The notes below the pieces were generated by a model, which saw nothing but the letters and a program-made list of their open reading frames with translations, made no database searches and had not been told where the DNA came from. Made by a program: the position numbers and the translations under genes. Source: Deinococcus budaensis (GTDB taxonomy: Bacteria; Deinococcota; Deinococci; Deinococcales; Deinococcaceae). From it: a DNA stretch of 64,000 bases. Positions 44,368 through 54,796 of the stretch are shown here, piece by piece. Numbering within the stretch: the first letter of the stretch is position 1; each line of letters opens with the position of its first letter. Location: NCBI RefSeq assembly GCF_014201885.1, contig NZ_JACHFN010000014.1:1-64000 (forward strand), given 5' to 3'.

Positions 44368-45786
44368 TCAGTGGTCGTGCGAGTGCCCCCCCGCCCCCCC
44401 GCGCTTGCCGCTGACCTCCTCGCGCATCTCGGCCACGAAGTAGGTGCAGGCTTCCGGGCAGGGAATGGCGCCGGGGACGCCCGCAAAGAAGGTGCAGCCC
44501 AGCTTTTCTCCCGCCCACAGCCGGGTCTTGAGGCAGCGGCTGCACACGTCCCTGGCGACCTCCTCGACCTGCTCGGGGGTGGCGCGGGTCACGCGGGCAT
44601 AGATGCCGGTCTGGCGCCGGGCGGTGGTGGGCCAGGGGGTCGCGCGCAGGCTGTGGGTGTGGTGCGCGTACCCCTCCTCGACCACGGCGGGGTAGAGGTT
44701 GTGCATGGCGCGCGGCAGGTCCTCTTCCGACACGACCGCCCGCCAGCCGCGCGGCAGGGTGCGGAAGGTGTGGACCGGGCGGTGGTGCCCGCCCTCGTCG
44801 AAGCGCGCGAGGTCGCGCAGGCCCTCGGGGGTCACCACGGTGGTGAGGTCGGGCGCGGGGCGGCCCTCGTCGAGCGCGTGGCGCAGCTCGAACATCCCGG
44901 CCTGCGGAAAGACCAGCGCCTCGCCCACCCGGGTGCCCCGGCGGGCCAGCTCCAGAAAGGCGGCCCAGGCCTGGGCGTGCCCGCGGTCCTCGTCGCCGCC
45001 GTGGGGAGAAGCCCCGCGCGCCTCCTCGGCGAGGTGCAGCACCACGTCCGCGACCGCCGCGTGGGTGCCCACCGGCTTGGCGTAGTACACCGTCTGCGGG
45101 CCGCCCGGATTCCCGGGAAACTCGGTCACGTCGCCCGTCAGGCCCATGTCCTCGGGAATCGTCTCCAGGGTGTGCCAGCCTTCCGAGGCGAAAAAGGGCA
45201 CGACGACCACGCGCGGGGCCGTCACGACCTGCGGCCAGGTGCCCACCTTGGGGTCCTCGTCCAGAAAGAGGGCCTCGACCTGGGCAAACTGGCCCGAGGC
45301 GCGCAGGCGCTCGGCGTTCTGGTAGATCACCCGGTTGGAGTTCTCGTTGCGGGTGGTGCCGTGGCCCAGCACGATCAAGGCGGTGTCGGCGGGGTTCAGG
45401 TCCGGCAGGGCTTCGCGGGCGCGCGCCAGGATCACGTCGCTCATGCCCGGATGCACCCCGTAGGGCAGGGTGTAGCGCACCGTCTTGCCGCCCAGCACGC
45501 GGGCGACGCCCTCCGGCGCCACCGGCCCCTGGTGGCCCAGCCCCAGCTCACGCGGAATCACCGTCTCGGTGAAGTAGCCTTCCGAGATGAACATCGGAAT
45601 CACCGTCACGTCGGTGCTGCGGGTGGTTTTCAGCACCTGGCGCAGCGAGGGTTCTTCCTTCCAGTAGCCCTCCACCACCTCGTCGTACAGGCCGCGCCCA
45701 CGAATCAGTTCCGCGTAACGGTAGACCGCGCCCGCCGACTCGCCGTTGAGGTGGGAGCCGTGACCGATGAGCACCAGAGAACGCAT
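44368..45786 (-). CDS. Double CbiX (sirohydrochlorin-chelatase-fold) protein with C-terminal Fe-S domain, DR2241-like
   Basis: Encodes 472 aa. Two CbiX-like modules follow one another: [19 protein letters not shown] (about 1-130) and [16 protein letters not shown] (about 135-265), each with the metal-binding His of GHG. A third region ends in a cysteine cluster (CSRC, CTFF, CPEAC) suited to a [4Fe-4S] cluster, and a GGHSHDH tail. A D. radiodurans protein with this design, DR2241, has a known structure. It may insert metal into a tetrapyrrole, but no cobalamin or siroheme genes are near. TAGAGT lies 9 bases before the ATG. Confidence 0.88.
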   Translation of the reverse strand: MRSLVLIGHGSHLNGESAGAVYRYAELIRGRGLYDEVVEGYWKEEPSLRQVLKTTRSTDVTVIPMFISEGYFTETVIPRELGLGHQGPVAPEGVARVLGGKTVRYTLPYGVHPGMSDVILARAREALPDLNPADTALIVLGHGTTRNENSNRVIYQNAERLRASGQFAQVEALFLDEDPKVGTWPQVVTAPRVVVVPFFASEGWHTLETIPEDMGLTGDVTEFPGNPGGPQTVYYAKPVGTHAAVADVVLHLAEEARGASPHGGDEDRGHAQAWAAFLELARRGTRVGEALVFPQAGMFELRHALDEGRPAPDLTTVVTPEGLRDLARFDEGGHHRPVHTFRTLPRGWRAVVSEEDLPRAMHNLYPAVVEEGYAHHTHSLRATPWPTTARRQTGIYARVTRATPEQVEEVARDVCSRCLKTRLWAGEKLGCTFFAGVPGAIPCPEACTYFVAEMREEVSGKRGGAGGHSHDH

Positions 45787-45963
45787 ATGGCGCGCACTCT
45801 AGCAGCGCGCCTGGCGCGCGAATGTCCCTCCGGCTCAACTTCGGAGTGGTCCCCCGGCGGCCCCGGGCCATGAACCCCCCTACAGTGTGCCCTCACGCAC
45901 GCTGCGGGCCAGCTGTCTAGGGTGGGGGAGCATTCGGCAGTTCCTTTTCCCAGGAGGTAAGAC

Positions 45964-46389
45964 ATGTTTTTCCAGCAACGTGACCGCCACGAGCAGATGG
46001 CCCGCCTCGACCCCCGCGACACCAACATGGACGGCACCGTCAGCCCGCAGGAGGCCGCCGCCTACATCCAGGACTACCTGCAAAACGCCTCGCCCGAGGA
46101 GCGCCAGCAGATCATGCGCGAGTACTTCTCGCAGATGTCCCCGCAGGAGCGCCAGCAGATGGGCGAGGCGATTGTCCGCAGCCCCGCCAACCCGGTCCAG
46201 AACGTCCGCTACGACGACGACAACGACCTGCTGGACGCCTATACCCGCACCGCGCAGGCGCCCATGCAAGACGGCCGCAGCCCGCTGGAAGCCGCCTTCT
46301 CGCAGGGCGGCGCCCTGAGCAACCCGATGGTCAAGGCGGGCCTGGTGGGCCTGGCCGCGATGATCGGCTCCAAGATGCTGCGCCGCTGA
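45964..46389 (+). CDS. Small EF-hand-like protein
   Basis: Encodes 141 aa. Residues 19-30 (DTNMDGTVSPQE) form a textbook EF-hand calcium loop; residues about 55-80 are Gln/Glu rich and helical, and the C-terminus (GLVGLAAMIGSKMLRR) is a hydrophobic segment. No signal peptide is evident. Ca2+ binding is the likely property; the rest is unknown. SD CCAGGAGG is 6 bases before the ATG. The 177 bases upstream hold its promoter and that of the divergent chelatase, but no box is convincing. Confidence 0.7.
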   Translation: MFFQQRDRHEQMARLDPRDTNMDGTVSPQEAAAYIQDYLQNASPEERQQIMREYFSQMSPQERQQMGEAIVRSPANPVQNVRYDDDNDLLDAYTRTAQAPMQDGRSPLEAAFSQGGALSNPMVKAGLVGLAAMIGSKMLRR

Positions 46390-46406
46390 GGCCCCTCTGC
46401 GACCCT

Positions 46407-46441
46407 GCGCCCCCGGCTTCGCGGCCTGGGGCGCGTTGTTC
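46407..46441 (+). terminator. Terminator after the EF-hand gene
   Basis: GCGCCCC (46407-46413) pairs with GGGGCGC (46428-46434) around a GC-rich 14-base loop, followed by GTTGTTC, 18 bases past the stop codon. Confidence 0.6.
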
Positions 46442-46546
46442 GTGGGGCGGCTCCGGGCGCGGGGAGGGGCAGGGGGAGGGTGGGGCGGGGGCGCCGCCCC
46501 TAAGCGCTGGGTGAAGGCCGGGCAGGCGTCCGGCGTCCCTCCGGTC

Positions 46547-47650
<1,104 letters not shown>

Positions 47651-47774
47651 CCGGGCCGAGCTGCGGGCGGTGCCCGGCTGGAAATTGTGCCCGCCAGTAC
47701 GGGTTTTTGGTAACCGGGTCGGGGTTTATAGCCCACCATTCTCCCATCTGCCCGGAGCAGAATGGGGGGTACCC

Positions 47775-49178
47775 ATGAACGTGACCCCGCGCCGGACCCC
47801 GGCCTCTGGCCTGTCGGTGTTTCTCGTTGCCGCCTCTTTGCTGGGGTCGGGCCTGCTGGGGTCCGGAACGCTGGCCCAGTCGGTGTCCTCGCCGTTTCAA
47901 GCGCCGCTCGCCCCGCCCTCAGCCGCCCCGGCTTCGCCCGCCCAGCAGGCCTTCGATCAGGTCAACCGCCTGCTGCAAGGCGAGTACGGCGGCCTGTCCA
48001 CCGTGGACCGCGCGGCGCTGGCCCGCGAGTACCAGGCGCGGCTCGACGCGGTCTGCGCGCCTGCGCCCACAACCTGTCCGGAAGCCCGCGCGTACCCGGT
48101 GATCGAGGCCGAGTTGACGGCGCTGGGCGACGAGCACAGCTTCTTTCAGACGCCCGAGGACTTCGCGGAGTTCGTGGCGAGCGCCACCGGCGGCAACCGG
48201 CGGCAGTTCGGCGTGAAGCTCGCCCCGCTCGACGGCCAGAACCGGGTGGTGCTGGAGGTCGTGCCCCAGAGCGCCGCCGAGGAGGCGGGCCTGACGCGCG
48301 GCGACGTGCTGCTGACCCTCGACGGTCAGCCCTACACCTACGAGGCCCTGCGCGCGGCGCGGCTGGCGGGCCGGGCGATCACCCTGGGCGTGCAGCGCGC
48401 CGGACAGCCCGCCGCGCCGCCGCTGACGGTCACCCTCACCTCGCGCGACAGCAGCACCCGTGACCTGCCGCGCCTGAGTTTCACCGGGGCGCCCGCGCCG
48501 GGAGCAGCGGTGGCCGCCCCGGCCCCGGCAGGCAACGTGGCCGTGCTGCGCATCCCGACCTTCCTGTCGGGCGGCGGCATCGCCCAGCGGGTCCACGAGC
48601 TGGTGGCCGAAGCCCGGCTGCGCGGCGCCCAGGGCCTCATCGTGGACCTGCGCGGCAACACGGGCGGCAGCCTGGCCGAGTGCGACAGCTCGGTCAGCGC
48701 CTTTGTTCCCAGCTTCACGCGGGTGGCGCGCAGCGCGGAGGGCAACTCGCGCACGCTGGTGAGCCGCGGCTCGCGCCTGGAAGACGGCCGCAGCGTGGGC
48801 AGCGTCCGCAATCCGCAGCTGTGGACCGGGCCGCTGGCCGTGCTGGTGGACAAGGGCAGCGCCTCGTGCAGCGAGTTTTTTGCCTACGAGGTGCAGTACG
48901 CGCGGCGCGGCCCGGTGATTGGAGAGAGCACGGCGGGCGTGGGCAACACCGCCACCCGCATCTTTCCGGTGGGGGACGCCGCCCTGCAACTCACCATCCT
49001 GAACTACATCAAGCCCGACGGCCAGCCTTACCCCGAGCGCGTCCAGCCTGACCAGCAGCGCGACCAGACCGAAGAAGACCTGCGCTCGCTCACGCGCGGC
49101 CAGGACACCCTGCTGGCTCTGGGCGTGCAGGCCCTGGTCACCGCCCCCACGATCACCCAGGACCGCGCCCGGCCCTGA
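47775..49178 (+). CDS. Secreted S41-family carboxy-terminal processing peptidase
   Basis: Encodes 467 aa. A signal peptide (LSVFLVAASLLGSGLLGSGTLAQS) is followed by a helical region, a PDZ-like module (FGVKLAPLDGQNRVVLEVVPQSAAEEAGLTRGDVLL) and the protease core. The core has GLIVDLRGNTGGSLAECDSSVS and KGSASCSEFFAYEVQYARRGPVIGES. Ser in SASCSE is the nucleophile; the lysine usually found 25 residues later in CtpA-type enzymes is absent (STAGVGN), so the mechanism resembles the S41B subgroup or is impaired. GGGGGGT serves as an SD 4 bases before the ATG. Confidence 0.85.
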   Translation: MNVTPRRTPASGLSVFLVAASLLGSGLLGSGTLAQSVSSPFQAPLAPPSAAPASPAQQAFDQVNRLLQGEYGGLSTVDRAALAREYQARLDAVCAPAPTTCPEARAYPVIEAELTALGDEHSFFQTPEDFAEFVASATGGNRRQFGVKLAPLDGQNRVVLEVVPQSAAEEAGLTRGDVLLTLDGQPYTYEALRAARLAGRAITLGVQRAGQPAAPPLTVTLTSRDSSTRDLPRLSFTGAPAPGAAVAAPAPAGNVAVLRIPTFLSGGGIAQRVHELVAEARLRGAQGLIVDLRGNTGGSLAECDSSVSAFVPSFTRVARSAEGNSRTLVSRGSRLEDGRSVGSVRNPQLWTGPLAVLVDKGSASCSEFFAYEVQYARRGPVIGESTAGVGNTATRIFPVGDAALQLTILNYIKPDGQPYPERVQPDQQRDQTEEDLRSLTRGQDTLLALGVQALVTAPTITQDRARP

Positions 49179-49194
49179 GCGCAGGTGGGAATTA

Positions 49195-49240
49195 GGCGGC
49201 GGGGACACGGAGGGGAAGCCTTCCCGGTGTCCCCGCCGCC
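49195..49240 (+). terminator. Strong bidirectional-type terminator hairpin
   Basis: A perfect 14-bp stem (GGCGGCGGGGACAC at 49195-49208 with GTGTCCCCGCCGCC at 49227-49240) and an 18-base loop, between the S41 gene and a convergent membrane-protein gene. Confidence 0.75.
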
Positions 49241-49276
49241 CGTTCATCAGGGCGAGTCTGGCGGCGCCCGGCGGGG

Positions 49277-49675
49277 CTACACCCGCCGCGAGGCCCGGCG
49301 CCGCCCCGTCAGCCAGCCCAGCGCCAGCCCCAGCAGCGCGGGCAGGGTAAACAGCAGCAAGAAGCCCAGCGCGTCGCTGTCACCGATCATGCCGCCCAAG
49401 GGGCGCCCCAGCGCGGCGTTCAGGGGGCTGCCCAGCCACGCCAGGGCGGTCCAGAACCAGCCGTCCAGACCGCGCGCCTCGGCGGTGTTCTCCAGCCAGC
49501 GCACGCCCAGCAGGCCCAGCGTTTGCAGCGCCAGCGCGGGCAGCAAGATCAGCACGGCGCGCGGTCCCCGTTCGGCGCGCCCCGCCAGGAAGCCCAGCGC
49601 CAGCGGCCCCAGCAGCGGCACCCAGCCGATCAGCACCGCGACCAGCAGCAGCATCAGGACATTGATCCAGAGCAT
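49277..49675 (-). CDS. Small membrane protein, unknown
   Basis: Encodes 132 aa with four hydrophobic segments (MLWINVLMLLLVAVLIGWVPLLGPLALGFLAG, AVLILLPALALQTLGLLGV, LGFLLLFTLPALLGLALGWL) and a basic tail (GRRRASRRV). No domain was recognised. TAAACT lies 6 bases before the ATG, so it is probably leaderless. The 264-bp gap to the divergent lipoprotein gene shows nothing else. Confidence 0.65.
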   Translation of the reverse strand: MLWINVLMLLLVAVLIGWVPLLGPLALGFLAGRAERGPRAVLILLPALALQTLGLLGVRWLENTAEARGLDGWFWTALAWLGSPLNAALGRPLGGMIGDSDALGFLLLFTLPALLGLALGWLTGRRRASRRV

Positions 49676-49939
49676 GGGGCGAGTTTACGCCCCCGGCGGA
49701 CCACCCCCATCCGGCTGGCGGTGGGGACGCCAGCATCCGGCCTGCCCCGGGGCCAGCGGGGCTGAAGAGGCCTTGAGCCTTTTCGCAGGTGGCCCTGAGA
49801 AACGGCTCACGCGGCCTTGAGGGGTCTGCCACAGGCCCGGGCCACCCGCGGCTCAGACTGAGGCCTGACGGGGGCGGGGTCGCCGGGCCGAGCCGCCCGG
49901 AAGTGACGTCCGTGCCGTGCCCCGCTGGAGGAATCCCCT

Positions 49940-50470
49940 ATGCCCAGACGCTCTGCCCTGATCCTGCTGCCCCTCGCCCTCGGTTCCTGCACCCTGATGG
50001 CCCCCAACGCCGGAACGGCCGACGGCCTCTTCCTGCAAGCGGCGACCGGCAGCAACCTCTTCGAGATCCAGTCGTCGCAACTCGCGCTGAGCAAGTCGAA
50101 CACGGCGGCGATCCGCGCTTTCGCCCAGCAGATGATCACCGACCACACCACGGCCCAGAACCAGGTGAATACCCTGGCCGCCGCGCGCAACGTGCCGCTG
50201 CCCAAGGTGCTCCCCCCCGAGCTGCAACTCAAGATCACCACCCTGAACACCCTCAGCGGCGCGGCCTTCGACGCCGCCTACGCCCGCGAGCAGGTGCTGG
50301 GCCACCAGCTCAGCATCAGCCTGCACCAGAACCAGCAGACGGCAGGCCGCGACCCGGCGGTGGTCGCCTACGCCGCCGAGAAACTGCCGGTCATCACGGG
50401 GCACCTCCAGCAGGCCCAGGCGCTTCTCACGGCCACCCCCGCCGCTCCTGCCACACCCAGCGCCCCGTAA
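49940..50470 (+). CDS. DUF4142 lipoprotein
   Basis: Encodes 176 aa. LILLPLALGSC is a lipobox (cleavage before Cys17). The mature part has the DUF4142 helical bundle: GLFLQAATGSNLFEIQSSQLALSKSNTAAIRAFAQQMITDHTTAQNQ and FDAAYAREQVLGHQLSISLHQ, with conserved histidines. The family is often found near outer-membrane or stress proteins with no fixed role. SD GGAGG, 8 bases before the ATG. Confidence 0.85.
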   Translation: MPRRSALILLPLALGSCTLMAPNAGTADGLFLQAATGSNLFEIQSSQLALSKSNTAAIRAFAQQMITDHTTAQNQVNTLAAARNVPLPKVLPPELQLKITTLNTLSGAAFDAAYAREQVLGHQLSISLHQNQQTAGRDPAVVAYAAEKLPVITGHLQQAQALLTATPAAPATPSAP

Positions 50471-50485
50471 TCTCCAATCCACACA

Positions 50486-50522
50486 ACACGCCCCACGGCC
50501 AGCGAAAGGACGTGGGGCGTGT
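50486..50522 (+). terminator. Terminator hairpin after the DUF4142 gene
   Basis: ACACGCCCCACG (50486-50497) pairs perfectly with CGTGGGGCGTGT (50511-50522), a 12-bp stem with 13-base loop; no T-run follows. The rest of 50523-50700 appears empty. Confidence 0.65.
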
Positions 50523-50700
50523 CATGTGGTCGGGCCGCAGGGATGGCTGCCCTGCGAACTTCGCCCTTCCCCACGGCTCTACCGCACCGCGAGACGGTGG
50601 GCGCAACCGGAGCGCACCAGGATCAAGCGTTGCGGCCCAAGGCCGTGTCCCCTGCGCCGCTCCTCTGCCAAACGCAGCGTTCCTCCCCAGCGCCCTCCCC

Positions 50701-51912
50701 TCACCCCTGCGCCGCCTCCCGCGTCGGCACCTCCCGCAGCGCCCAGCGCAGCCCCAGCGCCGTGAGCAGCCCCACCGCCATCAGGCTCAGCCAGGGCAGC
50801 AGCGGCAGCCCGATCCGCGCGCCCGCGTCAATCAGCAGGCCGCCGACCACGTTGCCCACCGCGCCCCCCAATCCCAGGCTGATCGCGGAGAACCCGAAAT
50901 AGCTGCCCGTCAGCCCCGGCGGGGCCAGCCGCGCGGTGAGCGTCTGCTGGGTGGGGTAGACCAGCATGGTGCCCAGGCTGTAAAGCGCCACGCAGGCGAG
51001 CAGTTGCCCGAAGGTCGCGGCAAAGCCCATCAGGCCCAGGCTGAGGGCGACTGTCAGCACCGCCGCCACCAGCGCGACCCGCGTCCGCACCCGCCGCTCG
51101 ACGAACCTGAGCAGCGGGTATTGCAGCACGACCGCCAGCCCCGCCGACAGGCCGTACAGCGGCCCCGTGGCTCCCGGCCCGGCCAGCGCCACCGCCTTGA
51201 GGGTGACCGCCACGTTGAGCTGGGTGCTGAGCAGGAAGTAGCCCACCAGCACCAGTGTGAAGCGCCGGAAACGGCGGTCCAGGGCGGCTGTCTTCAGGCC
51301 GTCCAGCCCGCCTCCGGTCACGGCGGCGGGGCGAAAATGCGGCAGGGTCGCGGCCAGCACCGCGCAGGCCAGCAGGTACACGCTGCCCGCCGCCAGCGCC
51401 GCCGTGCGGAAGCCCAGCCCCAGCAGCGCGGCCCCGATGAGTGGCCCGGTGACCATGCCGAGGTTGCCCGAGATGCTGGTCAGGCTGAACATGCGGGTGC
51501 GGTGCTCCGGCGCCGTGACGGCCGTGATCGCCGCGTTCTTGGGCGCGTCGAAGAGGCCGCCGCCTATCCCCGCCAGCAGCGCCGCCGCCAGCAAGACCGG
51601 CAGCGTCTCGGCAAAGCCCATCCAGGCGAAGCCCAGCGTGCGAATCAGGCAGCCGGCCAGGATCAGCGGCTTGGGGCCGATGCGGTCGGCCCAGGCCCCG
51701 CCGAACACCGTCAGCCCCTGCTGGGTGAGCTGCCGCAGCCCCAGCACCAGCCCCACGCTGGCGGCCGCCCAGCCCAGCTCGTCGACGAAATGCACCGTGA
51801 CCAGCGGGATCACCGCAAAAAACCCGCCCCACATCAAAAAGTTCGCCGCGATCAAGCCCAGCTGCGCGCCCGACAGGCGAAAGGGGGGAGCGGTGGGGGC
51901 GGGCGCAGTCAC
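50701..51912 (-). CDS. Major facilitator superfamily transporter (MdtH/drug-efflux type)
   Basis: Encodes 403 aa, twelve membrane helices. The loop between helices 2 and 3 reads GGAWADRIGPKPLILAG, the standard MFS G-x-L-a-D-r-x-G-r motif, and helix 5 has TGPLIGAALL. It is a proton-driven exporter, substrate unknown. The start is GTG 51912 with TAGCCT 7 bases upstream; extra codons further upstream are not family-like. It is divergent from the MBL-fold gene. Confidence 0.88.
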   Translation of the reverse strand: MTAPAPTAPPFRLSGAQLGLIAANFLMWGGFFAVIPLVTVHFVDELGWAAASVGLVLGLRQLTQQGLTVFGGAWADRIGPKPLILAGCLIRTLGFAWMGFAETLPVLLAAALLAGIGGGLFDAPKNAAITAVTAPEHRTRMFSLTSISGNLGMVTGPLIGAALLGLGFRTAALAAGSVYLLACAVLAATLPHFRPAAVTGGGLDGLKTAALDRRFRRFTLVLVGYFLLSTQLNVAVTLKAVALAGPGATGPLYGLSAGLAVVLQYPLLRFVERRVRTRVALVAAVLTVALSLGLMGFAATFGQLLACVALYSLGTMLVYPTQQTLTARLAPPGLTGSYFGFSAISLGLGGAVGNVVGGLLIDAGARIGLPLLPWLSLMAVGLLTALGLRWALREVPTREAAQG

Positions 51913-51983
51913 GGGGGAGAGGCTACACCCCCAGGCACCCGGAGACCCCGGGGCCACCCGGCAGGACCGGGTACGCTGCGGCC

Positions 51984-52883
51984 ATGGCGCCCCAGCTTCT
52001 GCCCCTCGCCCCCCGCGTGCAATACCTGCCCGGCGCCGTCAACAGCCTGGTGCTGGAAGACGGCCAGGGCGGCGCGCTGCTGGTGGACACCGGCCTGGAC
52101 GATAGCCACGCGCGCGGGTTACTGCGGGCGCTCGCGGCCGCCGGGCTGACCCCCACGGCGATCCTGAACACCCACAGCCACGCCGACCACCACGGCGGCA
52201 ACGCCTTTATCCTGGGCCGCTTTCCGGGGCTGGAGGTTTTCGCGCCCTCCCTGGAAGCCGCGATCATCCGGCATCCGGTCCTCGAACCGCTCTCGCTGTG
52301 GGGCGCCTGGCCGCCGCCCGGGTTGCAGAGCAAGTTTCTCCTCGCCCCGGCCAGCCCGGCCCAGCCGGTGGAGACCGGGGCGGTGCGGCTGGGCGGCGTG
52401 GAGGTCGAATTGCTGGACGTGCCCGGCCACGCCGCCGAGATGGTCGCCGTGCGCGCCGGAGACGTGCTGTACGCCGCCGACGCCCTCTTCGGCCCGGCGG
52501 CGCTCGTCAAGCATCCGCTGACCTTTTGCGCCGACTCGGGCCACCAGAAGGCGTCAGCGGCCCGGCTGGGCACCCTCTCCGGGGTGCGGGTGGTCCTGCC
52601 CGGCCACGGCGACCCCACCCCTGACCTGTCCGGGCTGGTCGCCGCCAACCTCGCCGCCTACGCCCGCACCACCCAGGCGGTGCTGGAGGCGGTGGCGGAG
52701 GGCGCGGCGAGCGTGGACGACCTGCTCGCCCGCGTCTGCCTGCGCCTGGGCGTGACCATGAGAGACCCCGGCGCGGTGGTCCTGAACCGCGCGGTGGTGA
52801 GCGCCCACCTGACCGAGCTGCTGGAGGCGGGCGCCGTGGAGTGGGCGGTGGAGGCGGGCCGCTTGACCTTCCGGCCCGCCTGA
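51984..52883 (+). CDS. Metallo-beta-lactamase-fold hydrolase
   Basis: Encodes 299 aa. THSHADHHGG is the metal-binding HxHxDH motif, VDVPGHAAEMVA and LPGHGDPTP give further ligands, and DTGLDDSHARGLLR precedes them. It belongs to the glyoxalase II/flavin-like MBL hydrolases; the C-terminal 80 residues are helical. The substrate is unknown. TACGCT lies 6 bases before the ATG. Confidence 0.88.
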   Translation: MAPQLLPLAPRVQYLPGAVNSLVLEDGQGGALLVDTGLDDSHARGLLRALAAAGLTPTAILNTHSHADHHGGNAFILGRFPGLEVFAPSLEAAIIRHPVLEPLSLWGAWPPPGLQSKFLLAPASPAQPVETGAVRLGGVEVELLDVPGHAAEMVAVRAGDVLYAADALFGPAALVKHPLTFCADSGHQKASAARLGTLSGVRVVLPGHGDPTPDLSGLVAANLAAYARTTQAVLEAVAEGAASVDDLLARVCLRLGVTMRDPGAVVLNRAVVSAHLTELLEAGAVEWAVEAGRLTFRPA

Positions 52884-52912
52884 GGCGGGGGGCTGGAGCG
52901 GGCCGGGCAGCG

Positions 52913-53371
52913 TCAGGACTTCGGCCCGCCGTAGGCCCGGCGCTCGTGGCGCAGCGGCACCAGCCACCACACCCACAGCAGCAGCAGGGCCAGCCCGCCC
53001 GGCATGATCCAGGCCAGCGGGCCGGGCACGACCTGGGCCGCGACCAGCCGCGTCGCCAGCACCAGCGCCAGCGTCATGAACACGGCGCCCGCCCGGACCA
53101 GCCGGGTCGCGGTGCCCTTGAACTCCTCGGGGTGACGCATCGGGCGGCGCAGGTAATGGTGCAGGGCGGGCGCGCTGAGCAGCACCAGGCTGAGCAGCGA
53201 GCACAGGAAAGTCGCCGTGTAGACCCAGCGCTCCGGGGCCGCCACGTCGCGGAAACTGGCGTTGAAGGGCAGAATGATCAGGAAGCTGGTCAGCACCTGC
53301 GCGCCCTGAAGCAAGATCCGCAGCTCAGCCAGCAGATCGGCCAGCGTGTCGGTGTCGGGCACCTGGGTCAT
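52913..53371 (-). CDS. DUF6328-like membrane protein
   Basis: Encodes 152 aa. The start LADLLAELRILLQGAQVLTSFLIILPFNASFRDV, then a WVYTATFLCSLLSLVLLSAPALHHYLRRPMRH stretch and two more helices, match the pattern I associate with DUF6328. The function is unknown. TATGCT lies 10 bases before the ATG. It converges with the MBL gene and diverges from dps. Confidence 0.7.
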   Translation of the reverse strand: MTQVPDTDTLADLLAELRILLQGAQVLTSFLIILPFNASFRDVAAPERWVYTATFLCSLLSLVLLSAPALHHYLRRPMRHPEEFKGTATRLVRAGAVFMTLALVLATRLVAAQVVPGPLAWIMPGGLALLLLWVWWLVPLRHERRAYGGPKS

Positions 53372-53458
53372 GGGAGAGACCAGCATACGGCCCGGGCCGC
53401 CGCAAGCGTGAAGAAACCCCGTATGGGAGCGCTCCGGGAGGCGTCGTAGCGTGAGGCC

Positions 53459-54094
<636 letters not shown>

Positions 54095-54125
54095 CGCACC
54101 GGCGGCGCAGCGGAGAAGCCGAGAG

Positions 54126-54151
54126 ACCACCGGGCCGCCCCGGTGGTTTTC
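54126..54151 (+). terminator. Rho-independent terminator of dps
   Basis: ACCACCGGG (54126-54134) pairs with CCCGGTGGT (54139-54147) with a 4-base loop, followed by TTTTC. The DUF4385 gene starts 13 bases later with its own GGAGG site. Confidence 0.9.
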
Positions 54152-54163
54152 TGATGGAGGCCC

Positions 54164-54658
54164 ATGAGCAAGAAGTTCGACTATTCCCTCGATTACGCCC
54201 AGCTCGACCTGCGCGCGCACCCCGAACTGTACCGGGTGGGGGTGGGCGAGCAGGGGGTCTTGCTGGTGCAGCCGTACAAGGCCGAGCTGCTGCCGCACTG
54301 GCGCTTTGCCACGCCGGAGGCGGCCCGCGCCAGCAGCGAGCGAATCTACGCGATGTTCCTGGAGTATCTGCGCGCCGGGGACTTCGTGGGGGCCGACATG
54401 GCGCGCAAGTTTCTCCAGATGGGCTTTACCCGCTCCCGGCGCTATGCCAACCACCGGGGCGGCAAGAAGTACGGCGGCCCGGTGCCCGCCGACAAGAAGG
54501 GTCAGAGCGGTGCCCACGGCCGCGCCGAGCTGCCCCGCACCCCGGAAGACCCTGTCAAGGCCGAGTCGGCCCGCATCTTCAAGGCCCGCTGGGACCAGGC
54601 CGAGGCCAACGAGGACTACGCCCGCCTTAAGCGCGAACATAAAGCGCGGTACGGGTAA
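54164..54658 (+). CDS. DUF4385-family protein
   Basis: Encodes 164 aa. FDYSLDYAQLDLRAHPELYRVGVGEQGVLLVQPYKAELLPHWRF, LEYLRAGDFVGADMARKFLQMGFTRSRRYANH and the GGKKY sequence are the DUF4385 pattern, otherwise known from bacteria and fungi with no assigned function. The C-terminus is Lys/Arg-rich and helical, so RNA or DNA contact is possible. SD GGAGG 3 bases before the ATG. A terminator for dps lies between, yet the two genes are only 69 bp apart. Confidence 0.85.
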   Translation: MSKKFDYSLDYAQLDLRAHPELYRVGVGEQGVLLVQPYKAELLPHWRFATPEAARASSERIYAMFLEYLRAGDFVGADMARKFLQMGFTRSRRYANHRGGKKYGGPVPADKKGQSGAHGRAELPRTPEDPVKAESARIFKARWDQAEANEDYARLKREHKARYG

Positions 54659-54695
54659 CCTGGTGTCCGAGAGGGAAAAAATCGCCCTGCATCTC

Positions 54696-54724
54696 TTGAC
54701 GCCAGACGCATACGGCGCTATCTT
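54696..54724 (+). promoter_or_regulatory. Consensus-like promoter with no downstream gene
   Basis: TTGACG (54696-54701), a 17-base spacer and TATCTT (54719-54724), nearly as good as the tRNA promoter. It would start transcription near 54731, but a terminator lies directly ahead and the next gene is on the opposite strand. Confidence 0.5.
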
Positions 54725-54731
54725 CAAGAAA

Positions 54732-54758
54732 TCAAGGCGGCCCACGGGTCGCCTTTTT
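54732..54758 (+). terminator. Rho-independent terminator right after the orphan promoter
   Basis: AAGGCGGCC (54734-54742) pairs with GGTCGCCTT (54747-54755, one G:T) around a CACG loop, followed by TTTTT (54754-54758). It may end the DUF4385 transcript, or a very short RNA from the promoter just upstream. Confidence 0.8.
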
Positions 54759-54796
54759 GCGTGTCCGGCCCAGGCAGGGTGCGGGCCGCCGGGGGG

